Assembly (NCBI GenBank): GCA_028293125.1
Contig: JAQGPJ010000041.1
Coordinates: 141,541 to 205,540, forward strand
From: Verrucomicrobiales bacterium
GTDB taxonomy: Bacteria > Verrucomicrobiota > Verrucomicrobiia > Verrucomicrobiales > V1-33
DNA length: 64,000 bases
Direction of reading: 5' to 3'
Both the position numbers and the translations under genes were made by a program. Positions 8,669 to 20,152 of the stretch are shown here, piece after piece; the stretch's first letter is position 1, and each line of letters opens with the position of its first letter. Under the pieces are notes generated by a model that saw only the letters and a program-made list of their open reading frames with translations, was not told the DNA's origin and did no database searches.

Positions 8669-9430
8669 ATGCGACTGCTCACCACCCGCCAAACCGCTTT
8701 TCAATCCGTCGCCGTCTGGGGAAATGAGAGCGAGGTGGAGTTCCGCGTCACCGGCGCCATTCATGCCTGGTGGGGGCGGGACCAATTTCTGACCGGACTG
8801 GCCTGGGACAATATCGCCGCCGGAGTGATCTGCCATCCGGAGCGGGCTCCGGACTCCCTGCTCATGCTGGGGCTCGGCGGCGGCACCAGCCTGCGCACGC
8901 TGCGGCACCTGTGCCCGGATCTGGAGATCACCGCCGTCGAGATCGATCCCGGCATGATTGAGCTGGCGCGTGAGCACATGGACCTGGACGCTATCGAAGC
9001 CCGGATCATCACCGGCGACGCTTATGGTTGGCTGCGGGCCAACCGACGGAAATTCGATGTGATTTTTGATGACGTTTACGGCGTGGCCAACACGGACGTC
9101 GAGCGCCCTCTGGTCTCCCTCGAAACCGTGCTGCCCGGCATCCGCCGCAGTCTGACCCGGAACGGAATCTTCGCTGCCAACCTCGTGACCGGCCCCGGCC
9201 ACCGCCGCGTGCAGACGTCCTTCCGCCGCTTTTTCCGCCAGCATTTTCCGGTCGTCCGCAGCATCACCACCCCGGAAAGCCTTAATGAGTGCCTGATTGG
9301 CGGCTCCTCCCTTCAACCTTGGTCCGCTGTCCGCCCCTTGGCCCAGGCCTTCCCTTCGGACACGGATTATTCCTACTGGCGTCGCCTGAAATCACGCCGC
9401 CTACCGTCTTTGCAACCGGCGGAAATATAA
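8669..9430 (+). CDS. Spermidine synthase-like methyltransferase-fold protein
   Basis: The 253-residue protein has the spermidine-synthase type of Rossmann fold: LLMLGLGGGTSLRTLRH as the nucleotide loop, ITAVEIDPGMIELAREHM with the acidic residue, and DVIFDDVYG. Bacteria encode many such proteins that are neither proven aminopropyltransferases nor methyltransferases, and the substrate cannot be read from the sequence. It follows the signal-peptide methyltransferase by 88 bases in the same direction and is probably transcribed with it. No polyamine pathway gene is next to it, so a literal spermidine synthase role is doubtful. Confidence 0.75.
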   Translation: MRLLTTRQTAFQSVAVWGNESEVEFRVTGAIHAWWGRDQFLTGLAWDNIAAGVICHPERAPDSLLMLGLGGGTSLRTLRHLCPDLEITAVEIDPGMIELAREHMDLDAIEARIITGDAYGWLRANRRKFDVIFDDVYGVANTDVERPLVSLETVLPGIRRSLTRNGIFAANLVTGPGHRRVQTSFRRFFRQHFPVVRSITTPESLNECLIGGSSLQPWSAVRPLAQAFPSDTDYSYWRRLKSRRLPSLQPAEI

Positions 9431-9576
9431 TCCACCTCTTCCCCTGCCTGTAACAGGGCTGAAGGGCGGAAGCCACCGGTTTCCGGGCTCTATTTCCCAT
9501 GTTGCATCACAGCGGGAGCGTCATATCGTTTCAGGCTCAACCCCAAGGATTTCATCTTTTCAACCTTCCCAACATC

Positions 9577-9945
9577 ATGAGCCAATCCGCCCCTCAAATC
9601 ACGGCTTACGTCAAAACCTTCTGCGGCTGGAGCGAAGGCATCCGGGCCATTCTGCGCAAATACGACATCGCCTATGAGGAGAAGGACATCATCAAAAATC
9701 CCGCCTTCCGCTGGGAGATGGAGCAGAAAAGCGGTCAGCCCCTGAGCCCCTGCGTGGTGGTGAACGGCACCATGCTGGCCGACATCAGCGGCGAGGAGCT
9801 GGAGCACTATCTGGTAACGGAGAACCTGGTCGCCAACAGCGACCGCGAGGCCGACGCCCCCACCAACTCCGCCTGCACCGATGAGGCCCACGCGGCCATG
9901 GCCCGGGGGGAGGTTCCCGGCACGGCCAAAATCCGTTTTGTGTGA
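9577..9945 (+). CDS. Glutaredoxin family protein with CGWS active site
   Basis: The 122-residue thioredoxin-fold protein opens with a beta strand and the active-site motif FCGWS. This resembles the CGFS motif of monothiol glutaredoxins but has Trp in the third position. The cis-proline segment reads LSPCVVVNG, with a second cysteine directly after the proline, and LADISGEELEHYL follows where glutathione is normally contacted. A roughly 40-residue tail extends past the fold and contains another cysteine (NSACTDEAHAAM). CGFS-type proteins carry or transfer Fe-S clusters; whether that holds here is inference. The ATG at 9577 (MSQSAPQITAYVK) fits the family start. A strong terminator lies 70 bases downstream. 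Confidence 0.82.
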   Translation: MSQSAPQITAYVKTFCGWSEGIRAILRKYDIAYEEKDIIKNPAFRWEMEQKSGQPLSPCVVVNGTMLADISGEELEHYLVTENLVANSDREADAPTNSACTDEAHAAMARGEVPGTAKIRFV

Positions 9946-10015
9946 CCAAAGACGGGAACGCCTTTAAACAATCCTCAGCGCGGCTTCGGAGATTTCCAGC
10001 CCGGTGAATCAATCA

Positions 10016-10045
10016 ATGGGACTGGGCACACCAGTCCCATTTTTA
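10016..10045 (+). terminator. Rho-independent terminator after the glutaredoxin gene
   Basis: A perfect 10-bp inverted repeat (ATGGGACTGG / CCAGTCCCAT) with a five-base GCACA loop is followed directly by a T run. It lies 70 bases past the glutaredoxin stop and before the next plus-strand gene, so it should end the 7.8-9.9 kb transcript. Confidence 0.85.
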
Positions 10046-10117
10046 TGATCTGACGACTCCAGAGGGAGCACGGATTTTCCGGGCTGCGCCGGTCCGGATT
10101 GATGCCAGATCATCACC

Positions 10118-10537
10118 ATGTCAGGAAACCAGCCGCCGGATCCTCGGGGAATTCACTTCCCATCCTGGGAGGATGCCAATCCCTACAAGCCGCCATCAGC
10201 GGCGATGATACCTTCCGGCAACTGCCGTCTGCCCTTCCAGGGCATGACATTTGGGCACCGGCTGCTGCTCCTGCCTCTGTGGTTCTTAGCGGCCACAATT
10301 CCGACAGCGGTTGTGTTTATTTTCCTTAACTTGCTGGTTGGCCGCCATGGGGACACTACTGTTCAAACGCTAATCACATTTGCCACCGCATTTCCTCCCA
10401 GCTTTCTGCTGTACCGGTGGCTGGTGCGTCCTTTAAGATTGGACCGCCGCGCTCTTTGCTTGTGGGCTTTGATGGGAGTGCCACTGGTGGCTGTGGCATG
10501 GGGGGCGTTTTTGGCGGCTTTGGCCGCTGTTATTTAG
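10118..10537 (+). CDS. Small membrane protein, unknown function
   Basis: The 139-residue product has a polar N-terminus (about 40 residues, MSGNQPPDPRG...) and then three to four hydrophobic segments: about residues 47-72 (RLLLLPLWFLAATIPTAVVF), 83-99 (LITFATAFPPSFLLYRWL) and 110-138 (LCLWALMGVPLVAVAWGAF). This predicts an inner-membrane protein. No family motif is recognised. It stands alone between a terminator and the convergent M23 peptidase gene. The ATG at 10118 is chosen because it starts the only hydrophobic reading frame here. Confidence 0.55.
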   Translation: MSGNQPPDPRGIHFPSWEDANPYKPPSAAMIPSGNCRLPFQGMTFGHRLLLLPLWFLAATIPTAVVFIFLNLLVGRHGDTTVQTLITFATAFPPSFLLYRWLVRPLRLDRRALCLWALMGVPLVAVAWGAFLAALAAVI

Positions 10538-10638
10538 GGCTTATCCGGGTACCCGATGCTTTAAAACCGCTCCCACCGTGCTGGGATGGAACATGAACAT
10601 CTCCTGGCGGCACAGCCGGCAGGCTCCGCCTGCATGGC

Positions 10639-12094
<1,456 letters not shown>

Positions 12095-12161
12095 TTAATA
12101 CGGCATTCCAACCGCCGGAAAGTCCTCCAAGGTTTGATCCGCAGTCCAGGTGAGGCCTCCG

Positions 12162-12842
12162 TCATTTGTCGGAAACCACGAGCCGGTATCCGATGCCCGG
12201 ATCATTTTTAATCTCCACCCCACTGTCCGCGAGCTTTCTCCGCAGGTGGCCGACATACACCCGGAGATACTGCGCATGCTCCCCGGCACTGGGACCCCAG
12301 ACGGTGGTCAGGATGCGGTTGCCCGTCAGGATGCGCCCCGCGTGGCGGGCCAGCAGTTTGAGAAGACTGTACTCCGTGGCCGTGAGCTTCAGCGGCTGCC
12401 CCTCCAGCAGCACGGTGCGCGCGGTGAAATCCAAGGTCAGACCACCCAGACTCAGCACCGCCTCGTCCGGTGCTTTCCGCCGGCGCTGGATGGCTTTCAG
12501 GCGGGCAGTCAGTTCGGCGGTGGAGAAGGGCTTGGTCACATAGTCGTCGGCTCCGTTCTCAAGGGCCGCCACCTTCGTGTCCTCGTGATCCCGTACGGAC
12601 AGGATCAGCACCGGCGTGTCCGTCCACTCGCGCAGTCGCTTCAGCACCTCCAGACCGTCCATGTCCGGCAGGCCCAGATCGAGCAGGATGACGTCGAGTT
12701 TCCGGAAAGCAGCCTCGCTCAGGCCCAGGGTGCCGCTTTGCGCCTCAAAGACTTCATAGCCGCGGCTCTGCAGCGCCAGCTTCAGCAGGCGGCGGAGCTG
12801 GATTTCGTCATCAATGACAAGGGCGCGGAGGGTGGCGGTCAT
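12162..12842 (-). CDS. kdpE: KDP operon response regulator KdpE
   Basis: KdpE is the OmpR-family response regulator that activates kdpFABC when phosphorylated by KdpD. The receiver domain (about 1-120) has the acidic pair DDE near residue 11, the phosphoacceptor Asp55 (VILLDLGLPDMDG) and the conserved Lys in YVTKPFS. The winged-helix DNA-binding domain occupies about residues 130-220 (LTATEYSLLKLLARHAG, VYVGHLRRKL). Its 226-residue length matches the family. The start overlaps the stop of kdpD by four bases (ATGA), so the two are translationally coupled. Confidence 0.95.
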   Translation of the reverse strand: MTATLRALVIDDEIQLRRLLKLALQSRGYEVFEAQSGTLGLSEAAFRKLDVILLDLGLPDMDGLEVLKRLREWTDTPVLILSVRDHEDTKVAALENGADDYVTKPFSTAELTARLKAIQRRRKAPDEAVLSLGGLTLDFTARTVLLEGQPLKLTATEYSLLKLLARHAGRILTGNRILTTVWGPSAGEHAQYLRVYVGHLRRKLADSGVEIKNDPGIGYRLVVSDK

Positions 12843-15616
12843 GCGGGCAGAAGGTCCACTGGCAGCAGCAGAGTGAACACTGCGCCGCCGCCGGGCCGAT
12901 TGCCAGCGGTGATGACGCCGCCCAGCGCCTGGACCAGTGCCTGGGCGATGGGAAGCCCCAGGCCGGTGCCGCCGGTGGGACTGCCGGGCAGCCGGTGGAA
13001 TTTTTCAAACACTCTTTCCAGATCGGCTTTGGGGATTCCCGGACCGTGATCGGCAATACGCAGCTCCAGAGTGCCCTGATGGATGGTTGGCGCATCCTCC
13101 GCGGGCGCATCCCGCCCTTCCACAGCTTCCGCTGAAGTGTCCGCCTCCGCCACTGCTGGCCTTTGCGGAGAGGAAGCAGGGAGGGCCGCGATCGGTTTGG
13201 AATCCCGCACCGCCGCCGAGATTTCCACCCGGGTGCCGGGCGGTGTGTAAATGGCGGCATTGTGCAGCAGATTGGCCAGTGCCTGGCAAAGGATCCCGGC
13301 ATCCGTTCTGACCGCCGGCAGGCCGGACGGGACATCCGCCGCCACCTCGCGTCCGGACAGGGAGTCATCCGTCATGCCCAGAGCCTGCTGCACCAGATCG
13401 CCAACCAGGCACCACTCGCGCCGGGGCTGCACGGCAGCGGACTCGATGCGTGTCATCTCCAGCAGATTGTTCACCACCCGCCGCAGCCGTTGGGAGGCGG
13501 TGCGGATTTCGTTCAACCACGGATTGTCCGCGTCCGTCAAGCCCTCCAGAGCGGCTTGAATCACCGCCAGCGGGGTCTTCAGCTCGTGGGAGACACTGTC
13601 CAGCAGCGTGCGCTGCAGGCGCTGGGACCGGGTCAGCATCTCCGCATGCCTGACCGCCTGTAGGAAGTGCTCCTTCTCCAGCACCAGGGCCAGCTGCAGC
13701 GCGAAGGCCTCAATGGCTTGGCGCATGCCGAAATCCATGCGCGCCGTCCCCTCCAGCTGCACGCCGAAGACCCCTGTCAGGGTGGCCGCCGTCTGAAGCG
13801 GGAACCAGGTGGCGGCGGATTCCGGCAGCGTGCCGGTGAAGCGCCCGGCGGGTCTCCGGTTTTGATAGACCCAGTGGATGACGCCCCATTCCTTGGGTGT
13901 GGGCATGAAGGTGCTGGCGGGATGCGCGGCCTCCGGCAGGGTGTGGTCCTGCCGGCGCACCACCAAGGCGGTGCCGGCGTCCAGCAGCTCGCTGATGGTC
14001 CGCAGAGCCTCGGCCTGGCCCTTGGCGGGATCGGCGGACAGGGCGGCGCTCTGCGTCACCCGCAGCAGGGCGGCCGTGTGCCGCTGCCGCTGGCGCTCGG
14101 CCTTCTCCCGCTGACGCAGGCGGGTGGTCAGATGCCCCATGCTGAACGCCACGATGAAGAACATGACGAACATGATGACGTCATGCACCCGGCTGATGTG
14201 GAAGGTGAACCGCGGAGCGATGAAGAAGAAATCCCAGGACAAGGCCAGCAGGGAGGCCAGCAGCAGCACCGGCCCCCGTCGCAGCCGCAGCGAGGCCAGA
14301 ATGACCCCCAGCAGAAAGACAAGCCCCACCGCCATGTAGCCCAGCCACTCCGCCGCCCCTCCGGCCAGCGAAACCAGCACAAAACCGGCGGCCAGGGCGG
14401 TGCTGTACTCCGCCACCAGCGACTCCGGCAGCCGCTCCTCCCCGGAACGGGCGGTGGGCGCGGTGGACGCCGGTCCGGAAATCACCGGGCGCACCACACA
14501 GATATCGATGTCCCCGCTGTCGCGGATCAGCTGATCCGCCAAGGAGGCACGCCACCACCGGAAACGGTCCGGCTTGCCCACCACCAGCTGCGTCACATTC
14601 CGCTCCCGCGCCGTGCGCAGCAGCGCCGCGCTGATGCTTTCGGCGGCGACGGAGATGACCTCCGCCCCCAGCCGCCGCGCCAGCCCCAGAGTGCCCGCCA
14701 GGCGCTCCTGATCCTCCTCCGTCAGCGCGCGCGGGCTCTCCACCCACACCACCAGCCACGGGCAGCCCAGCCGCGCCGCCGCCCGCCGTGTCCAGCGCAG
14801 CAGACTTTCCGCATACGGACTGGGTCCCACGCCGACCATCAGCCGGGCACTGGTTTTCCAGGGACTGCTCACCCGCCGCCGGCGGCGTATCTCCTCCAGA
14901 TCGCGGTCCACCTGCTCGACGGTGAAGCGCAGCGCCAGTTCACGCAGGGCCGTGAGGTTGGCCTCCTTGAAAAAGCCCTCCATGGCCTGCGCTGAGCGCT
15001 CGCCACGGTAAACCTTCCCCTCCGCCAGCCGCTCCAGCAGCCGGGGCACGCTGAGATCGATGAGCTGGATCTCGTCCGCCTGATCCAGGATGGAGTCCGG
15101 CACGGTCTCGGTGATGGTGACGCCGGTGATCTGGCGCACGGTGTCCACCTGGCTTTCGATGTGTTGCACATTCAGCGTGGTGAGCACATCGATGCCCGCC
15201 GCCAGCAGTTCCTGCACATCCTGCCAGCGTTTGGCGTGGCGGGAGCCCGGCACATTGGTGTGCGCCAGTTCGTCCACAAGAATCAGATCAGGCCGGCGGC
15301 GCAGGGCGGCATCAAGGTCAAACTCCTCCACGGTGTGCCCCCGGTGGCTGCGGCTGACACGCGGCAGGACCTCCAGCCCGTCGAGCAGCGACGCGGTGTC
15401 CGCCCTGCCGTGCGTCTCCACCAGTCCCGCCAGCACTGACAGGCCCTCCCGGCTCCGCTGGCGCGCCGCCTTCAGCATGGCATAGGTTTTCCCCACGCCC
15501 GGGCACATGCCCAGAAAAAGCGCCAGCCGGCCGTGCGCCGGGCGAGCCGAATCCGCTCCGGAGCCCCAGTGCTCCGCAAGAAGCCAGTCGGGATCGGGCC
15601 TGTTGTCCTCATGCAT
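12839..15616 (-). CDS. kdpD: Osmosensitive K+ channel histidine kinase KdpD
   Basis: KdpD is the membrane sensor kinase that responds to K+ limitation and phosphorylates KdpE. The 925-residue protein has the N-terminal KdpD domain with Walker-type GMCPGVGKTYAMLK, a universal-stress-protein-like domain (about residues 260-400), four closely spaced membrane helices (about 430-525), a GAF-like region, then the kinase core: H-box SVSHELKTPLAVIQ near residue 677 and ATP-binding boxes with NLLHNAAIYTPPG and DHGPGIP. A Pro/Ala-rich insert interrupts the ATPase domain before the G1 box, which is uncommon. The ATG at 15616 (MHEDNRPDPDW) fits the family start better than the ATG at 15721, which overlaps kdpC. 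Confidence 0.95.
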   Translation of the reverse strand: MHEDNRPDPDWLLAEHWGSGADSARPAHGRLALFLGMCPGVGKTYAMLKAARQRSREGLSVLAGLVETHGRADTASLLDGLEVLPRVSRSHRGHTVEEFDLDAALRRRPDLILVDELAHTNVPGSRHAKRWQDVQELLAAGIDVLTTLNVQHIESQVDTVRQITGVTITETVPDSILDQADEIQLIDLSVPRLLERLAEGKVYRGERSAQAMEGFFKEANLTALRELALRFTVEQVDRDLEEIRRRRRVSSPWKTSARLMVGVGPSPYAESLLRWTRRAAARLGCPWLVVWVESPRALTEEDQERLAGTLGLARRLGAEVISVAAESISAALLRTARERNVTQLVVGKPDRFRWWRASLADQLIRDSGDIDICVVRPVISGPASTAPTARSGEERLPESLVAEYSTALAAGFVLVSLAGGAAEWLGYMAVGLVFLLGVILASLRLRRGPVLLLASLLALSWDFFFIAPRFTFHISRVHDVIMFVMFFIVAFSMGHLTTRLRQREKAERQRQRHTAALLRVTQSAALSADPAKGQAEALRTISELLDAGTALVVRRQDHTLPEAAHPASTFMPTPKEWGVIHWVYQNRRPAGRFTGTLPESAATWFPLQTAATLTGVFGVQLEGTARMDFGMRQAIEAFALQLALVLEKEHFLQAVRHAEMLTRSQRLQRTLLDSVSHELKTPLAVIQAALEGLTDADNPWLNEIRTASQRLRRVVNNLLEMTRIESAAVQPRREWCLVGDLVQQALGMTDDSLSGREVAADVPSGLPAVRTDAGILCQALANLLHNAAIYTPPGTRVEISAAVRDSKPIAALPASSPQRPAVAEADTSAEAVEGRDAPAEDAPTIHQGTLELRIADHGPGIPKADLERVFEKFHRLPGSPTGGTGLGLPIAQALVQALGGVITAGNRPGGGAVFTLLLPVDLLPA

Positions 15617-15690
15617 GGCGGGATATGGATGGAGTTGGTTGATAGGGGGATGATTACACCGGTGGGAAAAGCGGGAGGCTTCCCTGTGCC

Positions 15691-16275
15691 TTATTCGGCA
15701 TCGAGAGCCAAGTTCAGCCACACCACGTTCACGCGGGGCTCACCGAGAATGCCAAGACCTGGGCCCTCCGTCGCCGCGCGGATCAGTTCCCGCACCTGAT
15801 CACCGGTGAGATTCCGGGCTTTGGCCACCCGGTCCGCCTGGATCTCCGCATTGCGGGGGCTGATGTGGGGATCCAGCCCGCTTCCGGACGCGGTGACGGC
15901 GTCCGCGGGCACTGGCGCCTCCGCCGCCAAGCCATTCTCCGCACGGTAGGCGGCGGTGCGCTCCCGGATCTGATCAGCCAGCTTCCGGGAAGTCGGCCCA
16001 AGATTGGAGCCGCCGGAGGCTCCGGCGTCATATCCACTGGCCCCGGCGGCGCTGGGCCGGCTGTGGAAATACAAAGGCCCGGAGAAGTTCTGGCCCAGCA
16101 GGGCGGAGCCGCGCAGGATGCCATCCCGGCCGATGATGAGGCTGCCGTTGGCCTGATGGGGGAATACCTCCTGCCCGATGCCCCATACCACGAGCGGATA
16201 CAGACCGCAGCACATAAGGGTGAGGATAAGAGTGGAGACCACGGCTCCGCGGAGATGAAGGATCAAAGGTTTCAT
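15691..16275 (-). CDS. kdpC: K+-transporting ATPase subunit KdpC
   Basis: KdpC is the single-span subunit that stabilises the KdpFABC complex and promotes ATP binding by KdpB. The 194-residue protein has one N-terminal membrane helix (about residues 10-34, VVSTLILTLMCCGLYPLVVW) and the periplasmic domain with family motifs: GSALLGQNF, YFHSRPSA, DAVTASGSGLDPHISP and LGEPRVNVVWLNLAL. Length and motif order are normal. It lies between kdpB and kdpD on the minus strand with short gaps. Confidence 0.96.
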   Translation of the reverse strand: MKPLILHLRGAVVSTLILTLMCCGLYPLVVWGIGQEVFPHQANGSLIIGRDGILRGSALLGQNFSGPLYFHSRPSAAGASGYDAGASGGSNLGPTSRKLADQIRERTAAYRAENGLAAEAPVPADAVTASGSGLDPHISPRNAEIQADRVAKARNLTGDQVRELIRAATEGPGLGILGEPRVNVVWLNLALDAE

Positions 16276-16348
16276 AGGAAGGGTTTCAGTTTTCAGTATT
16301 CAGTTTTCAGAAGGCTGGTTTGCGGATCCTTTTCTGAGGAGACGGGGA

Positions 16349-18370
16349 TCAAACGAGGTGGAGGACGGTGATGAGGACGTCGATGAGTTTGATGCCGATG
16401 AAGGGCAGGACGAGGCCGCCGAGGCCGTAGATCAGGAGGTTCCGGCGCAGGACCGCCACGGCGCCCACGGGACGGTAGGCCACGCCTTTCAAAGCCAGGG
16501 GGATAAGGGCGATGATGATGAGGGCATTGAACGCGATAGCGCTGAGGATGGCACTTTTTGGGGACGCCAAGCCCATGATGTTCAGCGGACTGATAGCCGG
16601 AAAGGTGACCATGAGCATGGCGGGGATAATGGCGAAATACTTGGCCACATCGTTGGCGATGCTGAAGGTGGTGAGGGAGCCGCGCGTCATGAGCAGCTGC
16701 TTTCCGATCTCCACGATCTCGATGAGCTTGGTGGGATTGCTGTCGAGGTCCACCATGTTCCCGGCCTCGCGCGCCGCCTGGGTGCCGGTGTTCATGGCCA
16801 CGCCCACATCCGCCTGTGCCAAGGCGGGGGCGTCATTGGTGCCGTCACCTGTCATGGCCACCAGATGGCCGGCGGCCTGCTCGCTGCGGATGCGCCTCAG
16901 TTTGTCCTCGGGGGTGGCCTGGGCCATGAAGTCATCGACACCGGCCTCGGCGGCGATGGCGGCGGCGGTCATGGGATTGTCCCCCGTGATCATGACTGTG
17001 CGGATGCCCATTTTCCGCAGCTGGGCAAAGCGCTCTTTAATGCCGCCCTTGACGACATCCTTCAGCTCCACCACGCCCAGCACGTGTTGACCCTCGGCCA
17101 CCACCAGAGGCGTGCGCCCGGCGCGCGAGGCGGTCTCCACCGCCTTCTCCACCTCTACCGGCCAGGCGCCGCCCAGGGAGAGCACGTGCCGCTTCACGGA
17201 ATCCGCCGCGCCCTTGCGGATGCTGCGGCCATCGAAGTCCACGCCGCTCATCCGCGTTTGGGCCGTGAAGGAGACAAACGCCGCATGGGGAGCGGACAGT
17301 TCGCGGCCCCGCAGATTGAACTGCTCCTTGGCCAGGATCACAATGCTGCGGCCCTCCGGGGTCTCATCAGCCAGAGAAGCCAACTGCGCGGCATCGGCCA
17401 GCTGCGCGGCAGTGATACCAAGAGCCGGGCGGAAGTCGGAGGCCATGCGGTTGCCGATGGTGATGGTGCCCGTCTTGTCCAGCAGCAGCACATCGATGTC
17501 CCCCGCCGCCTCCACCGCGCGGCCGCTGGTGGCCATGACGTTCCGGCGTATCAGCCGGTCGATGCCGCTGATGCCGATGGCGCTGAGCAGGCCGCCGATG
17601 GTGGTGGGAATAAGGCACACCAGCAGGGCGATGAGCACGGGCAGCGGGAAGTCCACCCCCGCGTAAAGGCCGAAGGGCCTCAGGGTCACGACCACCAACA
17701 GAAACACCAAGGTGAGCGCGGACAGCAGAATGGTCAGAGCGATCTCATTGGGGGTTTTCTGCCGTTTCGCGCCCTCCACCATGGCGATCATGCGGTCGAG
17801 GAAGGTGTTGCCCTTTTCCGAAGTGATGCGGATTACGATGCGGTCACTGATGACCCGTGTGCCTCCGGTGACCGCGCTGCGGTCGCCGCCGCTCTCGCGG
17901 ATGACAGGGGCGGACTCCCCGGTGATAGCGGCCTCGTCCACACTGGCGATGCCTTCGATCACCTCGCCGTCCGCGGGAATGACGTCGCCAGTTTCACAAA
18001 CCACCAGATCGCCCTTCTCCAGCTGGGAGGCGGGCACCGTGCGCTCAACGCCGCCGCGCAGCCGGCGCGCGCCGGTGTCGCGCTGGGCACTGCGCAGGCT
18101 GTCGGCCTGGGCCTTGCCGCGGCCCTCCGCCATGGCCTCGGAGAAATTGGCGAAGAGAACGGTGAACCACAGCCAGACGGCCAGCTGGAGGATGAAGCCG
18201 CGGCTTTCCGGAGTGGTGAAAATGCTGATAGTGGTCAGCACCGCTCCGACCTCGGTGACGAACATGACCGGATTCCGGATCATGAGCCGGGGATCAAGCT
18301 TTTTAAAGGATCCGCCAATCGCCGGACCGGCGATTTTCCAATCAAGGAGGGAGGGGGCTTTCTGATTCAT
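16349..18370 (-). CDS. kdpB: K+-transporting P-type ATPase subunit KdpB
   Basis: KdpB is the catalytic subunit that hydrolyses ATP to drive K+ uptake through KdpA. The 673-residue protein has the P-type ATPase signatures: the actuator loop [11 protein letters not shown] (TGES), the phosphorylated aspartate in [10 protein letters not shown] near residue 298, KGA in the nucleotide domain, and [18 protein letters not shown]. Membrane helices flank these domains as expected. Length matches the family. It sits 38 bases after kdpA in a kdpFABCDE order. Confidence 0.98.
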   Translation of the reverse strand: MNQKAPSLLDWKIAGPAIGGSFKKLDPRLMIRNPVMFVTEVGAVLTTISIFTTPESRGFILQLAVWLWFTVLFANFSEAMAEGRGKAQADSLRSAQRDTGARRLRGGVERTVPASQLEKGDLVVCETGDVIPADGEVIEGIASVDEAAITGESAPVIRESGGDRSAVTGGTRVISDRIVIRITSEKGNTFLDRMIAMVEGAKRQKTPNEIALTILLSALTLVFLLVVVTLRPFGLYAGVDFPLPVLIALLVCLIPTTIGGLLSAIGISGIDRLIRRNVMATSGRAVEAAGDIDVLLLDKTGTITIGNRMASDFRPALGITAAQLADAAQLASLADETPEGRSIVILAKEQFNLRGRELSAPHAAFVSFTAQTRMSGVDFDGRSIRKGAADSVKRHVLSLGGAWPVEVEKAVETASRAGRTPLVVAEGQHVLGVVELKDVVKGGIKERFAQLRKMGIRTVMITGDNPMTAAAIAAEAGVDDFMAQATPEDKLRRIRSEQAAGHLVAMTGDGTNDAPALAQADVGVAMNTGTQAAREAGNMVDLDSNPTKLIEIVEIGKQLLMTRGSLTTFSIANDVAKYFAIIPAMLMVTFPAISPLNIMGLASPKSAILSAIAFNALIIIALIPLALKGVAYRPVGAVAVLRRNLLIYGLGGLVLPFIGIKLIDVLITVLHLV

Positions 18371-18409
18371 GGTAATGGATTGATTTGAAATGTTGTGTTC
18401 AGAGCCGTG

Positions 18410-20143
18410 TTAGAAGAGCGACCCTTTGAGCATCAGGAAATGCTCCACGATGGGTCCCAGGGCGAGGGCCGGCACGAAGTTCAGTGCCCCGATCAGCAGC
18501 ACCGTGCCCATGAGCAGAATCACAAAGGTAGCGCCGGAGACGGGGAATGTGCCCGCGCCGGGAGGCGAGATTTTCTTTTTCACCAGCGATCCCGCGAGGG
18601 CCATGATGGGCACAATCATTAGAAAGCGCCCGATAAGCATGGCGGCGGCGAGGGTCAGGTTCCAATGCGCGTCCCCATTGGCGGGGGTGGCCGTCAGGCC
18701 GGCGAAGGCGCTGCCGTTGTTGGCGGTGGCGGAGCTGTAGGCGTAGAGGATTTCGCTGAATCCGTGGGGACCGCTGTTGTTCAGTCCCGCCAAGCCCCAT
18801 TCACTGGCCACCGCCCAGGCGGTGAATCCGAGAATGCTGACACACAGCACCAGCAGGGCGATCATGGCCATCTTGACATCAAAGGCGGCGATCTTCTTGC
18901 CCAGATACTCCGGCGTGCGGCCCACCATGAGCCCGGCGATGAAGACCGCTAGGATCACAAACACCAGCATGCCGTAAAGCCCGGCGCCGACACCGCCGAT
19001 CACCACCTCCCCCAGTTCCATCATGAAAAGCGGCACCAGTCCTCCCAGGGCCGTGAAGGAGTCGTGCATGGCGTTCACCGCGCCGCAGGCGGCGGTGGTG
19101 ACGGTGGCGAAGAGGGACGAATTGAAAATGCCGAAACGGACCTCCTTGCCCTCCATGTTCCCATCCGCAGCCATCACGCCCAGACTCTGATGGATGGGGT
19201 TCCCGCAGGCCTCCGCCCACCAGCAGAACACGGCGGCACCGGTGAACAGAAGGATCATGGCCCACCACACCGCCCAACCGTGACGCTGGTTTTTCACCAT
19301 ACGGCCCAGATAATAAGTCAGAGCGCTGCCGATGGCAAAAATGGACAGCATCTGCACGAAGTTCGAGAGAGGTGTGGGGTTCTCAAAAGGCTGCGCCGCG
19401 TTGGCATTGGTGAAACCGCCGCCGTTGGTGCCCAGCATCTTGATGGCGGCCTGCGAGGCCATGGGCCCTTGGGCGATAACCTGCGTGGCCGTTTCCCCGG
19501 ACGGCTGGATGAGCTGCGCGGTGTCATCGGGTTTGAAGTTCTGGATGGTCCCCTGGGACATGAGGAACACCGCCAGCACCAGACTCCCGGGCAGCAGCAG
19601 ATAACAGGTCACCCGCACCAGATCGGACCAAAAATTCCCCAGCGTCTCCGCCGAGTGCCGCGAGATGCCCCGCACCAGGGCGGCGGCGATGCCGATCCCC
19701 ACGGCGGCGGAGGTGAAATTGTGGATGGTCAGGGCCACCGTCTGGGAGAAATACGACATCGTTGATTCCCCCGCATAGCTCTGCCAGTTGGTGTTGGTGG
19801 TGAAGCTGATTGCGGTGTTGAAGGCCAGAGGGGCGCTCAGTCCCGGCAGGCCCTGAGGATTTAGCGGCAGCAGGTGCTGGCACATAAGGATGACCCATGT
19901 CATCACCAGCCCCGTGAGGCTGAAGACCAGCATGGCGGCGGTGTATTGTTTCCAGCCATGCTCCCGGTCCGGCTCCACGCCCATCAACCCGTAGGTCAGG
20001 CGCTCCAGCGGGCGGAGCACAGGATCGAGAAAGGTTTTGCCATGCGGATCGAGCACCCGGGTGAGGTAAATGCCCAGCGGCCTGGTGATGAGGGCCAGCA
20101 CTCCCAGAAAAAGGTCCAACTGCAGCCAGTCAGTGATTTTCAT
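18410..20143 (-). CDS. kdpA: K+-transporting ATPase subunit KdpA
   Basis: KdpA is the K+-selective channel-like subunit of the Kdp pump, evolved from the K+ channel/transporter superfamily. The 577-residue protein has about ten hydrophobic helices and four selectivity-filter-like loops, visible as SFTTNTNWQSY, GTNGGGFTNANAA, GAVNAMHDSFTALGG and SSATANNGSAFAG. These loops and the length match the family. The start ATG at 20143 is nine bases after the kdpF stop, so kdpF and kdpA are co-translated. Confidence 0.97.
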   Translation of the reverse strand: MKITDWLQLDLFLGVLALITRPLGIYLTRVLDPHGKTFLDPVLRPLERLTYGLMGVEPDREHGWKQYTAAMLVFSLTGLVMTWVILMCQHLLPLNPQGLPGLSAPLAFNTAISFTTNTNWQSYAGESTMSYFSQTVALTIHNFTSAAVGIGIAAALVRGISRHSAETLGNFWSDLVRVTCYLLLPGSLVLAVFLMSQGTIQNFKPDDTAQLIQPSGETATQVIAQGPMASQAAIKMLGTNGGGFTNANAAQPFENPTPLSNFVQMLSIFAIGSALTYYLGRMVKNQRHGWAVWWAMILLFTGAAVFCWWAEACGNPIHQSLGVMAADGNMEGKEVRFGIFNSSLFATVTTAACGAVNAMHDSFTALGGLVPLFMMELGEVVIGGVGAGLYGMLVFVILAVFIAGLMVGRTPEYLGKKIAAFDVKMAMIALLVLCVSILGFTAWAVASEWGLAGLNNSGPHGFSEILYAYSSATANNGSAFAGLTATPANGDAHWNLTLAAAMLIGRFLMIVPIMALAGSLVKKKISPPGAGTFPVSGATFVILLMGTVLLIGALNFVPALALGPIVEHFLMLKGSLF

Positions 20144-20152
20144 ATTTTTAAG

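Noticed and set aside
16358..18388. 676-codon plus-strand frame opposite kdpB
   Set aside because: Shadow of kdpB; high-GC third positions produce long antisense frames throughout this window.
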